A DNA stretch of 64,000 nt, taken from NCBI GenBank assembly GCA_045658305.1, contig JAZOUT010000117.1:12168-76167 (forward strand). Direction: 5' to 3'. Source of the DNA: Aphodosoma sp045658305 (lineage in GTDB: Bacteria > Bacteroidota > Bacteroidia > Bacteroidales > Paludibacteraceae). Under the pieces are notes generated by a model. The model did not search any database. It was not told where the DNA came from and saw nothing but the letters and a program-made list of their open reading frames with translations. Positions 52,513-61,222 of the stretch are shown in pieces; the first letter of the stretch is position 1, and every line of letters starts with the position of its first letter. The position numbers and the translations under genes were made by a program.

Positions 52513-53481
52513 TTATTTCTTACGTTGAATAGTAAACTCTAAAAGATTCAACAACGCTTGTCTTATCTCATTACCAGGGAAAATACTTAATACCTTCTCC
52601 GCCTCTACTTTATAATAAGCCATTCGCTGTTCAGCATATTCAATACCCCCAGTACGAGCCACAAGCGAACCAATATTATAAAAAAAATCTTCAGTGAATT
52701 GACGCTTTTTCACTGCATCAAGTATCAACGACGCCTCATTTGCATGAATGCTCTCAAGCGCATGAATAAGTGGCAATGTAAATTTACCCTCACGAATATC
52801 ATTCAACGTAGGCTTACCAATCTGAGCGTTAGGTGTATAATCGAAAATATCATCTTTTATTTGAAAACAAATACCCAAATACTCAGCAAATTGACGTAAT
52901 GCTTCACGCTGTTCCACAGTTGCACCAACACTAATCGCAGCCGACTCGGCACTAATCGTGAACAATACAGCAGTCTTCTTCTTTATAATTTCAATATAAT
53001 CCTCTTCGGTCGGAATAGAATATGAATGTTGCAACTGAAGTAACTCACCACGAGTCAATATATTACCCAAAAGTGCAAGTTGCGCATAGAGTTCATTCTC
53101 TCCTGTTTCGGCAATAAATTGCATTGATTTACTCAATAAATAATCGCCAACAAGCACCGCTGTGCGATTATCAAATAGCGCATTTGCCGAAGGTTGCCCA
53201 CGACGCTCCATTGTATTATCCACTACGTCATCGTGAATAAGACTTGCCGTATGCAACAACTCATACGCCGCTGCCACATTTATTGTTTTATTATTTGGTG
53301 CAGCACACAATTTTGCACAAAGCAATGTAAATACAGGGCGCACCTGTTTACCTTTTTGAGTACGCACATGGTCAAGCACTTTCTTTAGCAACTGCTCTTC
53401 TGCCGAAAATGCAGAATCTAAAAACTGCTGAAACAAAGCAAATTCAGCAATAATCGGAGCTTTAATCGATTCGTAATTCAT
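52513..53481 (-). CDS. ispB: Polyprenyl diphosphate synthase (octaprenyl type)
   Basis: A 322-residue trans-prenyltransferase that extends farnesyl diphosphate with isopentenyl units, probably for the menaquinone side chain. First aspartate-rich motif SLIHDDVVDNTMERRGQPS (about 80-98) and second DDIFDYTPNAQIGKP (about 210-224) are intact; GKQVRPVF is the substrate-binding start. Chain length cannot be told from sequence by eye. It lies 14 bases downstream of uvrB. Confidence 0.92.
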   Translation of the reverse strand: MNYESIKAPIIAEFALFQQFLDSAFSAEEQLLKKVLDHVRTQKGKQVRPVFTLLCAKLCAAPNNKTINVAAAYELLHTASLIHDDVVDNTMERRGQPSANALFDNRTAVLVGDYLLSKSMQFIAETGENELYAQLALLGNILTRGELLQLQHSYSIPTEEDYIEIIKKKTAVLFTISAESAAISVGATVEQREALRQFAEYLGICFQIKDDIFDYTPNAQIGKPTLNDIREGKFTLPLIHALESIHANEASLILDAVKKRQFTEDFFYNIGSLVARTGGIEYAEQRMAYYKVEAEKVLSIFPGNEIRQALLNLLEFTIQRKK

Positions 53482-53495
53482 ATTTTATATTTTTC

Positions 53496-55577
53496 CTAAT
53501 TTTTCTTTTTATCTTTCAACAAATCTTCCAATTGAAGCATTTCATCGCGCCATTGTGCAGCCTCGATGAAATCCAATCGCTTAGCCGCCTCTTCCATTCT
53601 ACGACGTGCATTCTTGATAGATTTTTCGATGTCTTGATTAGACATATATTGCACCACTGGATCAGCAGCAATCGAGTTAGGAGTTGAGAATTGAGGGTTG
53701 AAAGTTGAAAACTCTGTCGGAGTAATCAGACTTGTCGGACGGGTCTGACTTGTCGAACGAGAAGATAATTCGGGCTCTCCTTTCGTTGGCAACGGAGACA
53801 CTACTGTACGAGAAGCTACGGCTTGTGGTGTTATATTATTGTCAGCATTATATTTCAATTGTTTTTCGCGACGACGCATAGTTTCGTCTATGGTCAAACG
53901 CATAGATTCGGTGATTGTATCGGCATACATAATTGCCTTGCCATTAAGGTGACGCGCAGCACGTCCAACAGTCTGAGTAAGCGAACGATGTGAACGCAGA
54001 AAACCTTCTTTATCAGCATCAAGAATAGCAACCAATGAAACCTGAGGCAAATCTAATCCCTCACGCAAAAGGTTAACACCAATCAATACATCAAACATCC
54101 CCGCTCGCAATTCATCAAGGATTCGAACTCGCTCAAGTGTATCTATATCAGAGTGTATATAATTGCAACGCACACCATTGCGCTCAAGATATAAATTCAA
54201 CTCCTCTGCCATACGTTTAGTCAAGGTCGTAACCAAAACTCGCTCATCCTTCTCTACTCGCAACACAATCTCTTCCATCAAATCATCAATCTGATTGAGT
54301 GTTGGACGCACTTCAATTATAGGATCTAATAGACCTGTTGGACGAATAACTTGCTCTACAATAACGCCTTCTGACTTTTGCAATTCATAATCTGCAGGAG
54401 TTGCACTAACATAGATAGCTCGTTTAATAAGTTGTTCAAACTCCTCGAATTTCAATGGACGATTGTCCAAAGCAGCTTCAAGACGGAATCCATATTGCAC
54501 CAAATTCTTCTTACGTGAAGCATCACCTCCATACATAGCACGGATTTGAGGTACCGTCACGTGACTCTCGTCAATAATCAACAAGAAATCATCTGGGAAA
54601 TAATCCAACAAACAGAATGGGCGTGAGCCTGGCGGACGATTATCAAAATAACGACTATAATTCTCTACTCCAGAGCAATAACCCACCTCTTTTATCATTT
54701 CAAGGTCATAATTCACACGCTCCTCCAATCGTTTTGCTTCATAAGGCTGACCTCGCTCAATAAATCCTTGCACCTCACGCCCAAGGTCAATTGCAATTTT
54801 ATCGATAGCAGCATTAACACGCTCTTGGGTAGTTGTAAATATATTGGCAGGATAGATTTTAAATTCCTCAAAGCGCTGAAGTGTATGATTATTCACTAAA
54901 TCTAACGTCTCAATAACATCGATTTCATCGTCCCAAAACACCACTCGCACTATATAATCGGCGTACGAAATACAAATGTCGATGGTCTCGCCCTTTACAC
55001 GAAAATTGCCTCGATTTAACTCTATGTCATTACGAACATATTGAGCGTTGACAAGTTGATACATTAAATCTTGACGAGAGTAACGCTGCCCAGCCTTTAG
55101 GGTTATACAATTTTGTGTAAAATCATCAGGATTACCTATACCATAAAGGCACGAAACTGACGAAACAATCACAACATCGTTACGACCAGACAGCAATGCA
55201 GCGGTAGCAGATAGGCGTAAACGGTCGATTTCATCATTAATAGCAAGGTCTTTTTCTATATAAGTATCAGTATGCGGAATATAGGCTTCGGGCTGATAAT
55301 AGTCGTAATATGAAACAAAATACTCTACTGCATTCTCTGGGAAAAAGGCTTTAAATTCACTATAAAGTTGGGCAGCAAGAGTCTTATTATGAGAAAGAAT
55401 CAAAGTTGGGCGACCTATATTGGCAATCACGTTTGCCATAGTGAAAGTCTTACCCGAACCCGTAACACCAAGCAGAGTTTGAAATGGTACACCACGACGG
55501 ATACCCTCAGTCAACTCTTTGATTGCCTGAGGTTGATCGCCCGTAGGAGCATAGCTTGATGTTAATTTAAAATCCAT
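53496..55577 (-). CDS. uvrB: UvrABC excinuclease subunit B
   Basis: A 693-residue DNA repair helicase. Walker A GVTGSGKT (about 39-46), the damage hairpin YYDYYQPEAYIP, DESH Walker B, motif VI QTVGRAARHLNGKA, and a C-terminal UVR domain (RRMEEAAKRLDFIEAAQWRDE). Between about residues 590 and 635 there is a low-complexity linker before the UVR domain; part of it (EFSTFNPQFSTPN) is a translated dispersed repeat, not native UvrB sequence. It is followed by ispB after 14 bases and preceded directly by birA (2-base gap). Confidence 0.97.
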   Translation of the reverse strand: MDFKLTSSYAPTGDQPQAIKELTEGIRRGVPFQTLLGVTGSGKTFTMANVIANIGRPTLILSHNKTLAAQLYSEFKAFFPENAVEYFVSYYDYYQPEAYIPHTDTYIEKDLAINDEIDRLRLSATAALLSGRNDVVIVSSVSCLYGIGNPDDFTQNCITLKAGQRYSRQDLMYQLVNAQYVRNDIELNRGNFRVKGETIDICISYADYIVRVVFWDDEIDVIETLDLVNNHTLQRFEEFKIYPANIFTTTQERVNAAIDKIAIDLGREVQGFIERGQPYEAKRLEERVNYDLEMIKEVGYCSGVENYSRYFDNRPPGSRPFCLLDYFPDDFLLIIDESHVTVPQIRAMYGGDASRKKNLVQYGFRLEAALDNRPLKFEEFEQLIKRAIYVSATPADYELQKSEGVIVEQVIRPTGLLDPIIEVRPTLNQIDDLMEEIVLRVEKDERVLVTTLTKRMAEELNLYLERNGVRCNYIHSDIDTLERVRILDELRAGMFDVLIGVNLLREGLDLPQVSLVAILDADKEGFLRSHRSLTQTVGRAARHLNGKAIMYADTITESMRLTIDETMRRREKQLKYNADNNITPQAVASRTVVSPLPTKGEPELSSRSTSQTRPTSLITPTEFSTFNPQFSTPNSIAADPVVQYMSNQDIEKSIKNARRRMEEAAKRLDFIEAAQWRDEMLQLEDLLKDKKKN
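53680..53713. repeat. Dispersed TTGA-type repeat inside uvrB
   Basis: GAGTTGAGAATTGAGGGTTG followed by AAAGTTGAAAAC, in frame, encoding TEFSTFNPQFSTPN on the minus strand. Confidence 0.7.
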
Positions 55578-55579
55578 TT

Positions 55580-56329
55580 TTATTTCAGTTCAAATATTAC
55601 TTCTTTAAATGCAAAAATACGTTGTTCGCCAGATTCGAGGCGAAGAGTGAGATGACCTTGTGGACCTATATCTTCTATCTCGGCACGAAAATGCTCCCCT
55701 TCGGGTGTTGAATAGTTATGATAACCTGTGCGTCGATAAAGGTTATTCATATATTCGTAATGAAGCGATTGCTTTATATCATTATTTTGCCAATTATCAG
55801 CAAAATAGACGTAATAATTAAGTATATTTTGATATATCTCTTCGAGTATCTCTCCTCGGTCATTATTGCGCCCATTGAATTGTTTTAGGCTGACTGGATT
55901 TGGAGCGTCACTCACAAACAGCTCTTGATTTATGTTTATGCCTATTCCAACAATACAAGTGTAGATAGTCGACCCGCACAAGGCATTCTCAATAAGAATA
56001 CCGCAAAGTTTTCTATTGCCAACATAAATATCGTTAGGCCATTTGATGGTTATCTGTTGACGAATATAGTCTTGTAGGGTATTGATTATTGCAAGTGTAA
56101 CAAGCTCGGTGATAATAAATTGCTCTGCTGCGGGTATGACTGTAGGTCTTAACAATAGACTAAAAAGTAAGTTTTTGCCATCTTCGCTCTCCCATCGATT
56201 GGTGGCTTGCCCATGCCCAGCAGTCTGAAAATCGGCCGATAGGCAATAACCATGAGGCAACTCTTCGACCACCATACGACGACGGAGTTCAGTGCTTGTT
56301 GAATCTATGTTTTTTAGATGATAAATCAT
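55580..56329 (-). CDS. birA: Biotin-[acetyl-CoA carboxylase] ligase
   Basis: A 249-residue biotin protein ligase without the DNA-binding domain (monofunctional type). Motifs: STSTELRRRMVVEELPHGYCLSA start, QTAGHGQATNRWESEDGKNLLFSLLLRP (GRGRxGRxW equivalent GHGQATNRW), ITIKWPNDIYVGNRKLCGILIE, and VGIGININQE. It attaches biotin to carboxylase carrier domains. It is directly upstream of uvrB. Confidence 0.94.
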   Translation of the reverse strand: MIYHLKNIDSTSTELRRRMVVEELPHGYCLSADFQTAGHGQATNRWESEDGKNLLFSLLLRPTVIPAAEQFIITELVTLAIINTLQDYIRQQITIKWPNDIYVGNRKLCGILIENALCGSTIYTCIVGIGININQELFVSDAPNPVSLKQFNGRNNDRGEILEEIYQNILNYYVYFADNWQNNDIKQSLHYEYMNNLYRRTGYHNYSTPEGEHFRAEIEDIGPQGHLTLRLESGEQRIFAFKEVIFELK

Positions 56330-56341
56330 ATCTATTTTTTG

Positions 56342-56408
56342 GCGGTTTTCTTGCTTAAAGGTTGCTTGAAGGTATGGTTCACTATCTTGGAAGGTATGGT
56401 TATCCTTT
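56342..56408. repeat. Dispersed repeat, copy 2
   Basis: Nearly identical to 13,661-13,729 (shared AGGTTGCTTGAAGGTATGG and CTATCTTGG). Confidence 0.8.
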
Positions 56409-56440
56409 GAAGTGGCATACTATTGGGTTGAGTAAGCATT

Positions 56441-57841
56441 TTATTTCACGAGTTCTAAAAGCCACTCTTCAATTTGATTTTTTACATCTCTACGTTTGCA
56501 AGTAAAATTGTTTACCATCACGGTAACGGCATATTCTTTTTCGTCATACATGATATAACCACTATAGCATTGTACTCCACTAAGACTGCCAGACTTGAGA
56601 CGGGCTTTATCTTGAAGTTTTGTGCGATAAAGGAAAGAACCGACTGTGCCTTCACGGCCTGCACGAGGGAGTGATTGATAGAAATCATCCCAATTAGGAC
56701 TCTTACGCATGTGTGCCAATATTTGATTTAAGAAATTGGCACTATAAGCATTTTGGGCTGCGAGTCCACATCCATCATAAAGGAATAAGGCTGAGACGTC
56801 GATGCCTTGTTTTTCCCAATAGTTTTTAATGACTTGTATTGAGGCTGAGGATGTTGCTTCATGTGGCATTATAATATTGCCAAGGCGACGAAAGGTGTGT
56901 TCGGCATAGAGGTTATTGCTTTTGAAATTAGTTAAACGTATGATTTCACGCAACTTACGAGATTTATATTCATGAATTAGAGTACGCTGTTCAGGAAAAT
57001 ATTCCGTTTGCACACTATAATTACCATCAATTTGTATACCCCAATTATTAAGCATTGTGTACAACGATTTTGCCACTACAAGTGATGGATTGGGTATTGA
57101 TGTACGCACAACATAGTTATTACGATTGGCAGGCATACCACCCTGAAGATAAAGGGCTAATCCAAGTGGTTGACAAAAAGCCCAGACACTATCTTTAGGG
57201 ATTGCAAGAGTTTTCACTTCATTATAAATCGCAAGATTGGGTGTTTCGGGCCACACACTTGTGACTATTGGTTTTGTGCCAAATTCGCCAGAATTCATCG
57301 TGATTATCGAGGTGTTATCGAAGGCAGAAAGTCCAAATGCAGCTGCACCGTAATGGAAACCCATATCTTCCCAAATCCATTTAACCGAAGCCGGACAACG
57401 ATCGAGACATGTAGGGTCGATAATTACATTGCCGGTTATGTGATTTATGCCTTTATGTTTAATAACTTTGACAAAATAATCGAGAAAAGCACGATCGCCA
57501 AGATGAATGGAGCCAAGGGTTGGATCGGCTCCGCCACGAATGATAAGATCTCCATCGAGAATACCTTTTTCGATAGTGCCATTAGTTTCTATATAAGTAG
57601 AGAATTGAAAATCGCCACCAAATAGTTCGAGTGCTGTAGCTGTGGTAATTAGCTTAGTAATAGATGCGGGAGTAGCACACTGCATTGGATTGTGAGAGGT
57701 CACTATTTCACCTGTTTTTAGGTCTAAGACTTCATAAGAAATAGTGGAACTTCGAAGAGACGCAACGTTTTGCGCCCTCAAATTGAGAACTGATAAATGA
57801 GAACTGAAAATTAAAAGTAAAAGAATAAGTTTTAGTTTCAT
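56441..57841 (-). CDS. dacB: PBP4-type D-Ala-D-Ala carboxypeptidase/endopeptidase
   Basis: A 466-residue S13 family enzyme from ATG 57,841 (MKLKLILLLLIFSSH); a longer in-frame stretch overlaps the upstream gene and is not native. After the signal peptide the active-site motif is TPASITK (SxxK), SxN is KSNNLYAEH, and KSG (KTG equivalent) is ARLKSGSLSG. It cleaves D-Ala-D-Ala or cross-links of peptidoglycan in the periplasm. Part of the signal-peptide region (SSHLSVLNLRAQ) is coded by a TGAGAACTGA-type dispersed repeat. Confidence 0.93.
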   Translation of the reverse strand: MKLKLILLLLIFSSHLSVLNLRAQNVASLRSSTISYEVLDLKTGEIVTSHNPMQCATPASITKLITTATALELFGGDFQFSTYIETNGTIEKGILDGDLIIRGGADPTLGSIHLGDRAFLDYFVKVIKHKGINHITGNVIIDPTCLDRCPASVKWIWEDMGFHYGAAAFGLSAFDNTSIITMNSGEFGTKPIVTSVWPETPNLAIYNEVKTLAIPKDSVWAFCQPLGLALYLQGGMPANRNNYVVRTSIPNPSLVVAKSLYTMLNNWGIQIDGNYSVQTEYFPEQRTLIHEYKSRKLREIIRLTNFKSNNLYAEHTFRRLGNIIMPHEATSSASIQVIKNYWEKQGIDVSALFLYDGCGLAAQNAYSANFLNQILAHMRKSPNWDDFYQSLPRAGREGTVGSFLYRTKLQDKARLKSGSLSGVQCYSGYIMYDEKEYAVTVMVNNFTCKRRDVKNQIEEWLLELVK

Positions 57842-57864
57842 ATTTAGCATAGAATTAGACATTT

Positions 57865-58473
57865 TTACATTAACATAAGCCAACCTATTGTTACAGAGAA
57901 AAAGCCATTTAACCATCCACAACAAACTTGCCCGAGTGTATGAGCTTCGAGTTCGATTCGCGACCACCCTAATATACCACTTAAAAGAATTAGACAAACA
58001 AGAGGTATAATCGGTGTTGTTCCATAGATTATTGCAAAAGTAAATATACCACCACATAGACCACCCATACCAGAAAGATGTGCGCTTATTTTCCAAAAAT
58101 GATTTATCGGTAATATAATAAGTATCGATATCGCAGCACTAATTATAGGTGCAATATAAAAGATATTTAACCCAACTCTATACAGCCAATAAGCCCCAAA
58201 TAAATATCCTAAAAAGGCAAGAAAGAATGGTATAGGTCGTTGTTTACGATTAGAAACAAAAGTGTCGGTAATAACTCCATACCTCATTCCAATACCTATA
58301 ATAAAAGCTGGGAATATGCCTGTTGATAAAAACACAATAAGCCAAATCAAAGATTTGGCTGATATTGGCAAATTCAACAATATAGGATCACACTCTGTCA
58401 GCAGTATGACTCCATAAAGCGGAATGAATATTGGTTGTAAAATTATTGATATTATTCGTGCAATTAAATTCAT
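57865..58473 (-). CDS. PAP2-like integral membrane protein
   Basis: A 202-residue membrane protein from ATG 58,473 (MNLIARIISIILQ), whose start sits directly at the rpoN stop. About six membrane segments. PAP2-superfamily traces are SNRKQRPIPF, ISAHLSGMGG and SRIELEAHTLGQ, equivalent to KxxxxxxRP, PSGH and SRxxxxxH but diverged (the motif 2 Pro-Ser-Gly is replaced). It may be a lipid phosphatase with altered chemistry or an inactive relative. Confidence 0.75.
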   Translation of the reverse strand: MNLIARIISIILQPIFIPLYGVILLTECDPILLNLPISAKSLIWLIVFLSTGIFPAFIIGIGMRYGVITDTFVSNRKQRPIPFFLAFLGYLFGAYWLYRVGLNIFYIAPIISAAISILIILPINHFWKISAHLSGMGGLCGGIFTFAIIYGTTPIIPLVCLILLSGILGWSRIELEAHTLGQVCCGWLNGFFSVTIGWLMLM

Positions 58474-58474
58474 A

Positions 58475-59962
58475 TTAAAGTTCTCTACGAAGGCGAGCAA
58501 CAGGAATATTGAGTTGTTCGCGATATTTGGCTACTGTGCGACGAGCAATTTTATAGCCTTTTTGGTTAAGTATTTCGGTTAAAGTATCGTCAGTAATAGG
58601 CGATTTTTTATCTTCGTTAATAATAGTCTCTTTTATAATAGTTTTTATCTCTTTACTTGAGATCTCCTCACCATCGGTTGTACTCATACTTTCAGAGAAA
58701 AAATATTTCAAAGGTATCACACCCCACTCTGTTTCAACATATTTACTATTACTTACGCGCGAAATAGTACTAATATCAAACCCAACTTTATCAGCGACAT
58801 CTTTTAAACGCATCGGACGAAGGTTACGTTCATCGCCAGTACGGAAATATAGTTCTTGAAAATCCACAATAGTTTGCATTGTCTGCAAAAGTGTATTATT
58901 ACGTTGCTGAATGGACTCTATAAACCAACGTGCAGAATCGATTTTTTGTTTTGCAAATTGCAATGCTTCCTTATTCTCTTTTGTTTGATTCTTCGTGTTT
59001 CCAGAATAGTCTTTCACCATCTGATGAAAATCATCACTAATACGCAAATCTGGAATATTACCATTATTCAAAGAAACAAAAATATTACCATTCACGTTCT
59101 CAACCACAAAATCAGGGGTAATAGTCTGAGAAATAGTATCAGCTCCACTACCAAAATTAGCTCCTGGATTTGGATTTAGATGCTTAATCAAAGCTATTGC
59201 TTCTTCCAATACATCACGATTAACATTGAATTTACGCATCATAGCATCATATTGCTTACGAGCAAGCATATCAAAATTGCGATCAACAATAAGAATAGCT
59301 AATTTTAAAGTATCTTTAGGTACATTATCTTCACGACATTTAGCTGCAAGTTGTATAGACAAACACTCCTGTAAATCAAAAGCTCCAACCCCCACAGGCT
59401 CAAGCGATTGTATTATATCAAGACCTTGATTTATTTCATCATCATCAACCCTAACACCCTGACTTGCTGCAAAATCATCAGCAAGACACTCTACTTCACG
59501 ACGAATATAGCCATTAGAATCAACATTTCCAATAAGATATTCACCTATTTGACGTTCACGAGGCGACAGATTAAGTGTATGCAATTGTTCAAGTAGAAAT
59601 TCTCCCAAGTCTTGCCCATTGCTCTGTTCTCGGCTATAAGTAGAATCATTGACACTACGATTATTTATATGTAAACGATAACCTGGTATCTCATCACGAT
59701 CTTCAAAATCATCACCATCACCAATCCATGCCAATTCAAGATCATCGGCACTTGGACGCACTTCCTCCTCGCGAATTTCATCATAAGTATCATCTCCTTG
59801 CACTTCTATATCTATTTCAAGGGCTGGATTTTCAACCATCTCTTCACGAATACGCTCTTCGAGCTCAATAGAAGGATATTCAAGCATCTTTATCACCTGT
59901 ATTTGCATAGGCGATAATTTCTGTTGTAGCTTAGTACTAAGTTGAAGAAAGTTATTTTGCAT
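58475..59962 (-). CDS. rpoN: RNA polymerase sigma-54 factor
   Basis: A 495-residue sigma factor. N-terminal activator-interacting region (LSTKLQQKLSPMQIQVIKMLE, residues 6-28), acidic linker (about 55-100), core-binding domain (PRERQIGEYLIGNVDSNGYI), HTH region (LKDVADKVGFDISTISRVSNSKYV), and the RpoN box ARRTVAKYRE near the C-terminus. Length is usual. The PAP2-like gene starts at its stop codon. It implies sigma-54 promoters and enhancer-binding activators elsewhere in the genome. Confidence 0.97.
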   Translation of the reverse strand: MQNNFLQLSTKLQQKLSPMQIQVIKMLEYPSIELEERIREEMVENPALEIDIEVQGDDTYDEIREEEVRPSADDLELAWIGDGDDFEDRDEIPGYRLHINNRSVNDSTYSREQSNGQDLGEFLLEQLHTLNLSPRERQIGEYLIGNVDSNGYIRREVECLADDFAASQGVRVDDDEINQGLDIIQSLEPVGVGAFDLQECLSIQLAAKCREDNVPKDTLKLAILIVDRNFDMLARKQYDAMMRKFNVNRDVLEEAIALIKHLNPNPGANFGSGADTISQTITPDFVVENVNGNIFVSLNNGNIPDLRISDDFHQMVKDYSGNTKNQTKENKEALQFAKQKIDSARWFIESIQQRNNTLLQTMQTIVDFQELYFRTGDERNLRPMRLKDVADKVGFDISTISRVSNSKYVETEWGVIPLKYFFSESMSTTDGEEISSKEIKTIIKETIINEDKKSPITDDTLTEILNQKGYKIARRTVAKYREQLNIPVARLRREL

Positions 59963-60056
59963 ATATATTAAAAAGTATTAGATGTTAAAAGCGAGAGGAG
60001 AAAAACTTATTAACTTTACTCGTCTCATCAACATCAATACAAAAATAATGCCAAAA

Positions 60057-60641
60057 TTATTTACGGATTAAATTCATTAGTTCTTCACGAGTTTTTGCAC
60101 TTTCAAATACTCCAGTAAAATCACTTGTTATAGTTATAGAATTTTGTTTTTGCACACCACGCATTTGCATACACATGTGCTGAGCTTCAACCACTACCAT
60201 CACACCAAGCGGATTCAATGTCTCTTGAATACAATCCTTGATTTGCAATGTCATACGCTCTTGCAATTGCAAACGATGCGATATAACATCCACAACACGA
60301 GCAATTTTACTCAATCCAGTAACGTGATGATTTGGGATATACGCTACATGCACTTTACCAAAAAATGGCAACATGTGATGCTCACACATAGAATAAAATT
60401 CTATATCTTTCACAAGCACCATTTGGTGATAATCCTCATGAAATATCGCCGAACGCAATATCTCTTCAGGCTTTTGATAATAGCCTTGCGTAATAAATTG
60501 CATTGCTTTTGCCACACGTTGAGGAGTTTTTATCAATCCTTCGCGGTCGACATCTTCGCCCAAAAGACGCAATATCTCTTTATAGTGTTCCGCTATTTGA
60601 TCAGTAACACTCTGTTGCTCTGGTAAATTTATAAAATCCAT
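60057..60641 (-). CDS. folE: GTP cyclohydrolase I
   Basis: A 194-residue enzyme making dihydroneopterin triphosphate from GTP, the first step of folate synthesis. Motifs: EDVDREGLIKTPQRVAKAM, FYSMCEHHMLPFFGKVHVAYIP with zinc ligands Cys and His, GLSKIARVVDVISHRLQLQERM, MCMQMRGVQ. Length fits the short bacterial form. Downstream of the SPOR gene on the same strand. Confidence 0.97.
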   Translation of the reverse strand: MDFINLPEQQSVTDQIAEHYKEILRLLGEDVDREGLIKTPQRVAKAMQFITQGYYQKPEEILRSAIFHEDYHQMVLVKDIEFYSMCEHHMLPFFGKVHVAYIPNHHVTGLSKIARVVDVISHRLQLQERMTLQIKDCIQETLNPLGVMVVVEAQHMCMQMRGVQKQNSITITSDFTGVFESAKTREELMNLIRK

Positions 60642-60689
60642 ATTTCAAATTGAAAATTTAGAATTATCCTTACTCCCTAGTCCCTGCTC

Positions 60690-61220
60690 CTAATAAACAT
60701 ATATCATACTTGGAACTATATAAGTCTCCGTTGTAAATTCGGGGAATTCGGCAATAATCCATTGTCGAAGTTCCTGAGCCTTCGCATTAGTTACACAATT
60801 ACCTATACGCACTTTCCAAAATGGTGAAGTATAAGTAATATAAATCTCATCCACCAAATTTGGATGCTTTGATACTAAAATCTCTTTTATTTCAAAAGCT
60901 CGTTCACGCGCTGAAGCACCACGATTGCTCGAAAATATCTGAATACGAAACCCTTTAACCTCCTCTGCTTCAGCCGATATTTTTTTCTCTATTGCTAAAA
61001 ATATTGCCGAATCCTGATATATATTAATTACAGCCCCAGTTACCAAATCTGGAGCAGTCAACATATTGAAATAATCTCGAGTTGAAAGTTTTACCTCAAC
61101 AGAATCTTGCTGAATTAACAAAGAATCTGTCCCTTCATCATAAAAAACCTCTGCTTGTGCATTTAAATCAGTGCATAAAGTACACACAATACACAATATC
61201 AAAACTAATATTTTTCTCAT
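60690..61220 (-). CDS. SPOR-domain secreted protein
   Basis: A 176-residue protein with signal peptide (ILVLILCIVCTLCTDLNAQ, coded by the dispersed CACAATACACAAT repeat). The C-terminal ~75 residues are a SPOR domain (GFRIQIFSSNRGASARERA, then VRIGNCVTNAKAQELRQWI). SPOR binds denuded glycan strands of septal peptidoglycan. It starts 2 bases after the amidotransferase-dipeptidase gene. Confidence 0.85.
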   Translation of the reverse strand: MRKILVLILCIVCTLCTDLNAQAEVFYDEGTDSLLIQQDSVEVKLSTRDYFNMLTAPDLVTGAVINIYQDSAIFLAIEKKISAEAEEVKGFRIQIFSSNRGASARERAFEIKEILVSKHPNLVDEIYITYTSPFWKVRIGNCVTNAKAQELRQWIIAEFPEFTTETYIVPSMIYVY

Positions 61221-61222
61221 AT

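Noticed and set aside
57842..58096. N-terminal extension of dacB by 85 residues
   Set aside because: It overlaps the PAP2-like gene and precedes the natural signal peptide.
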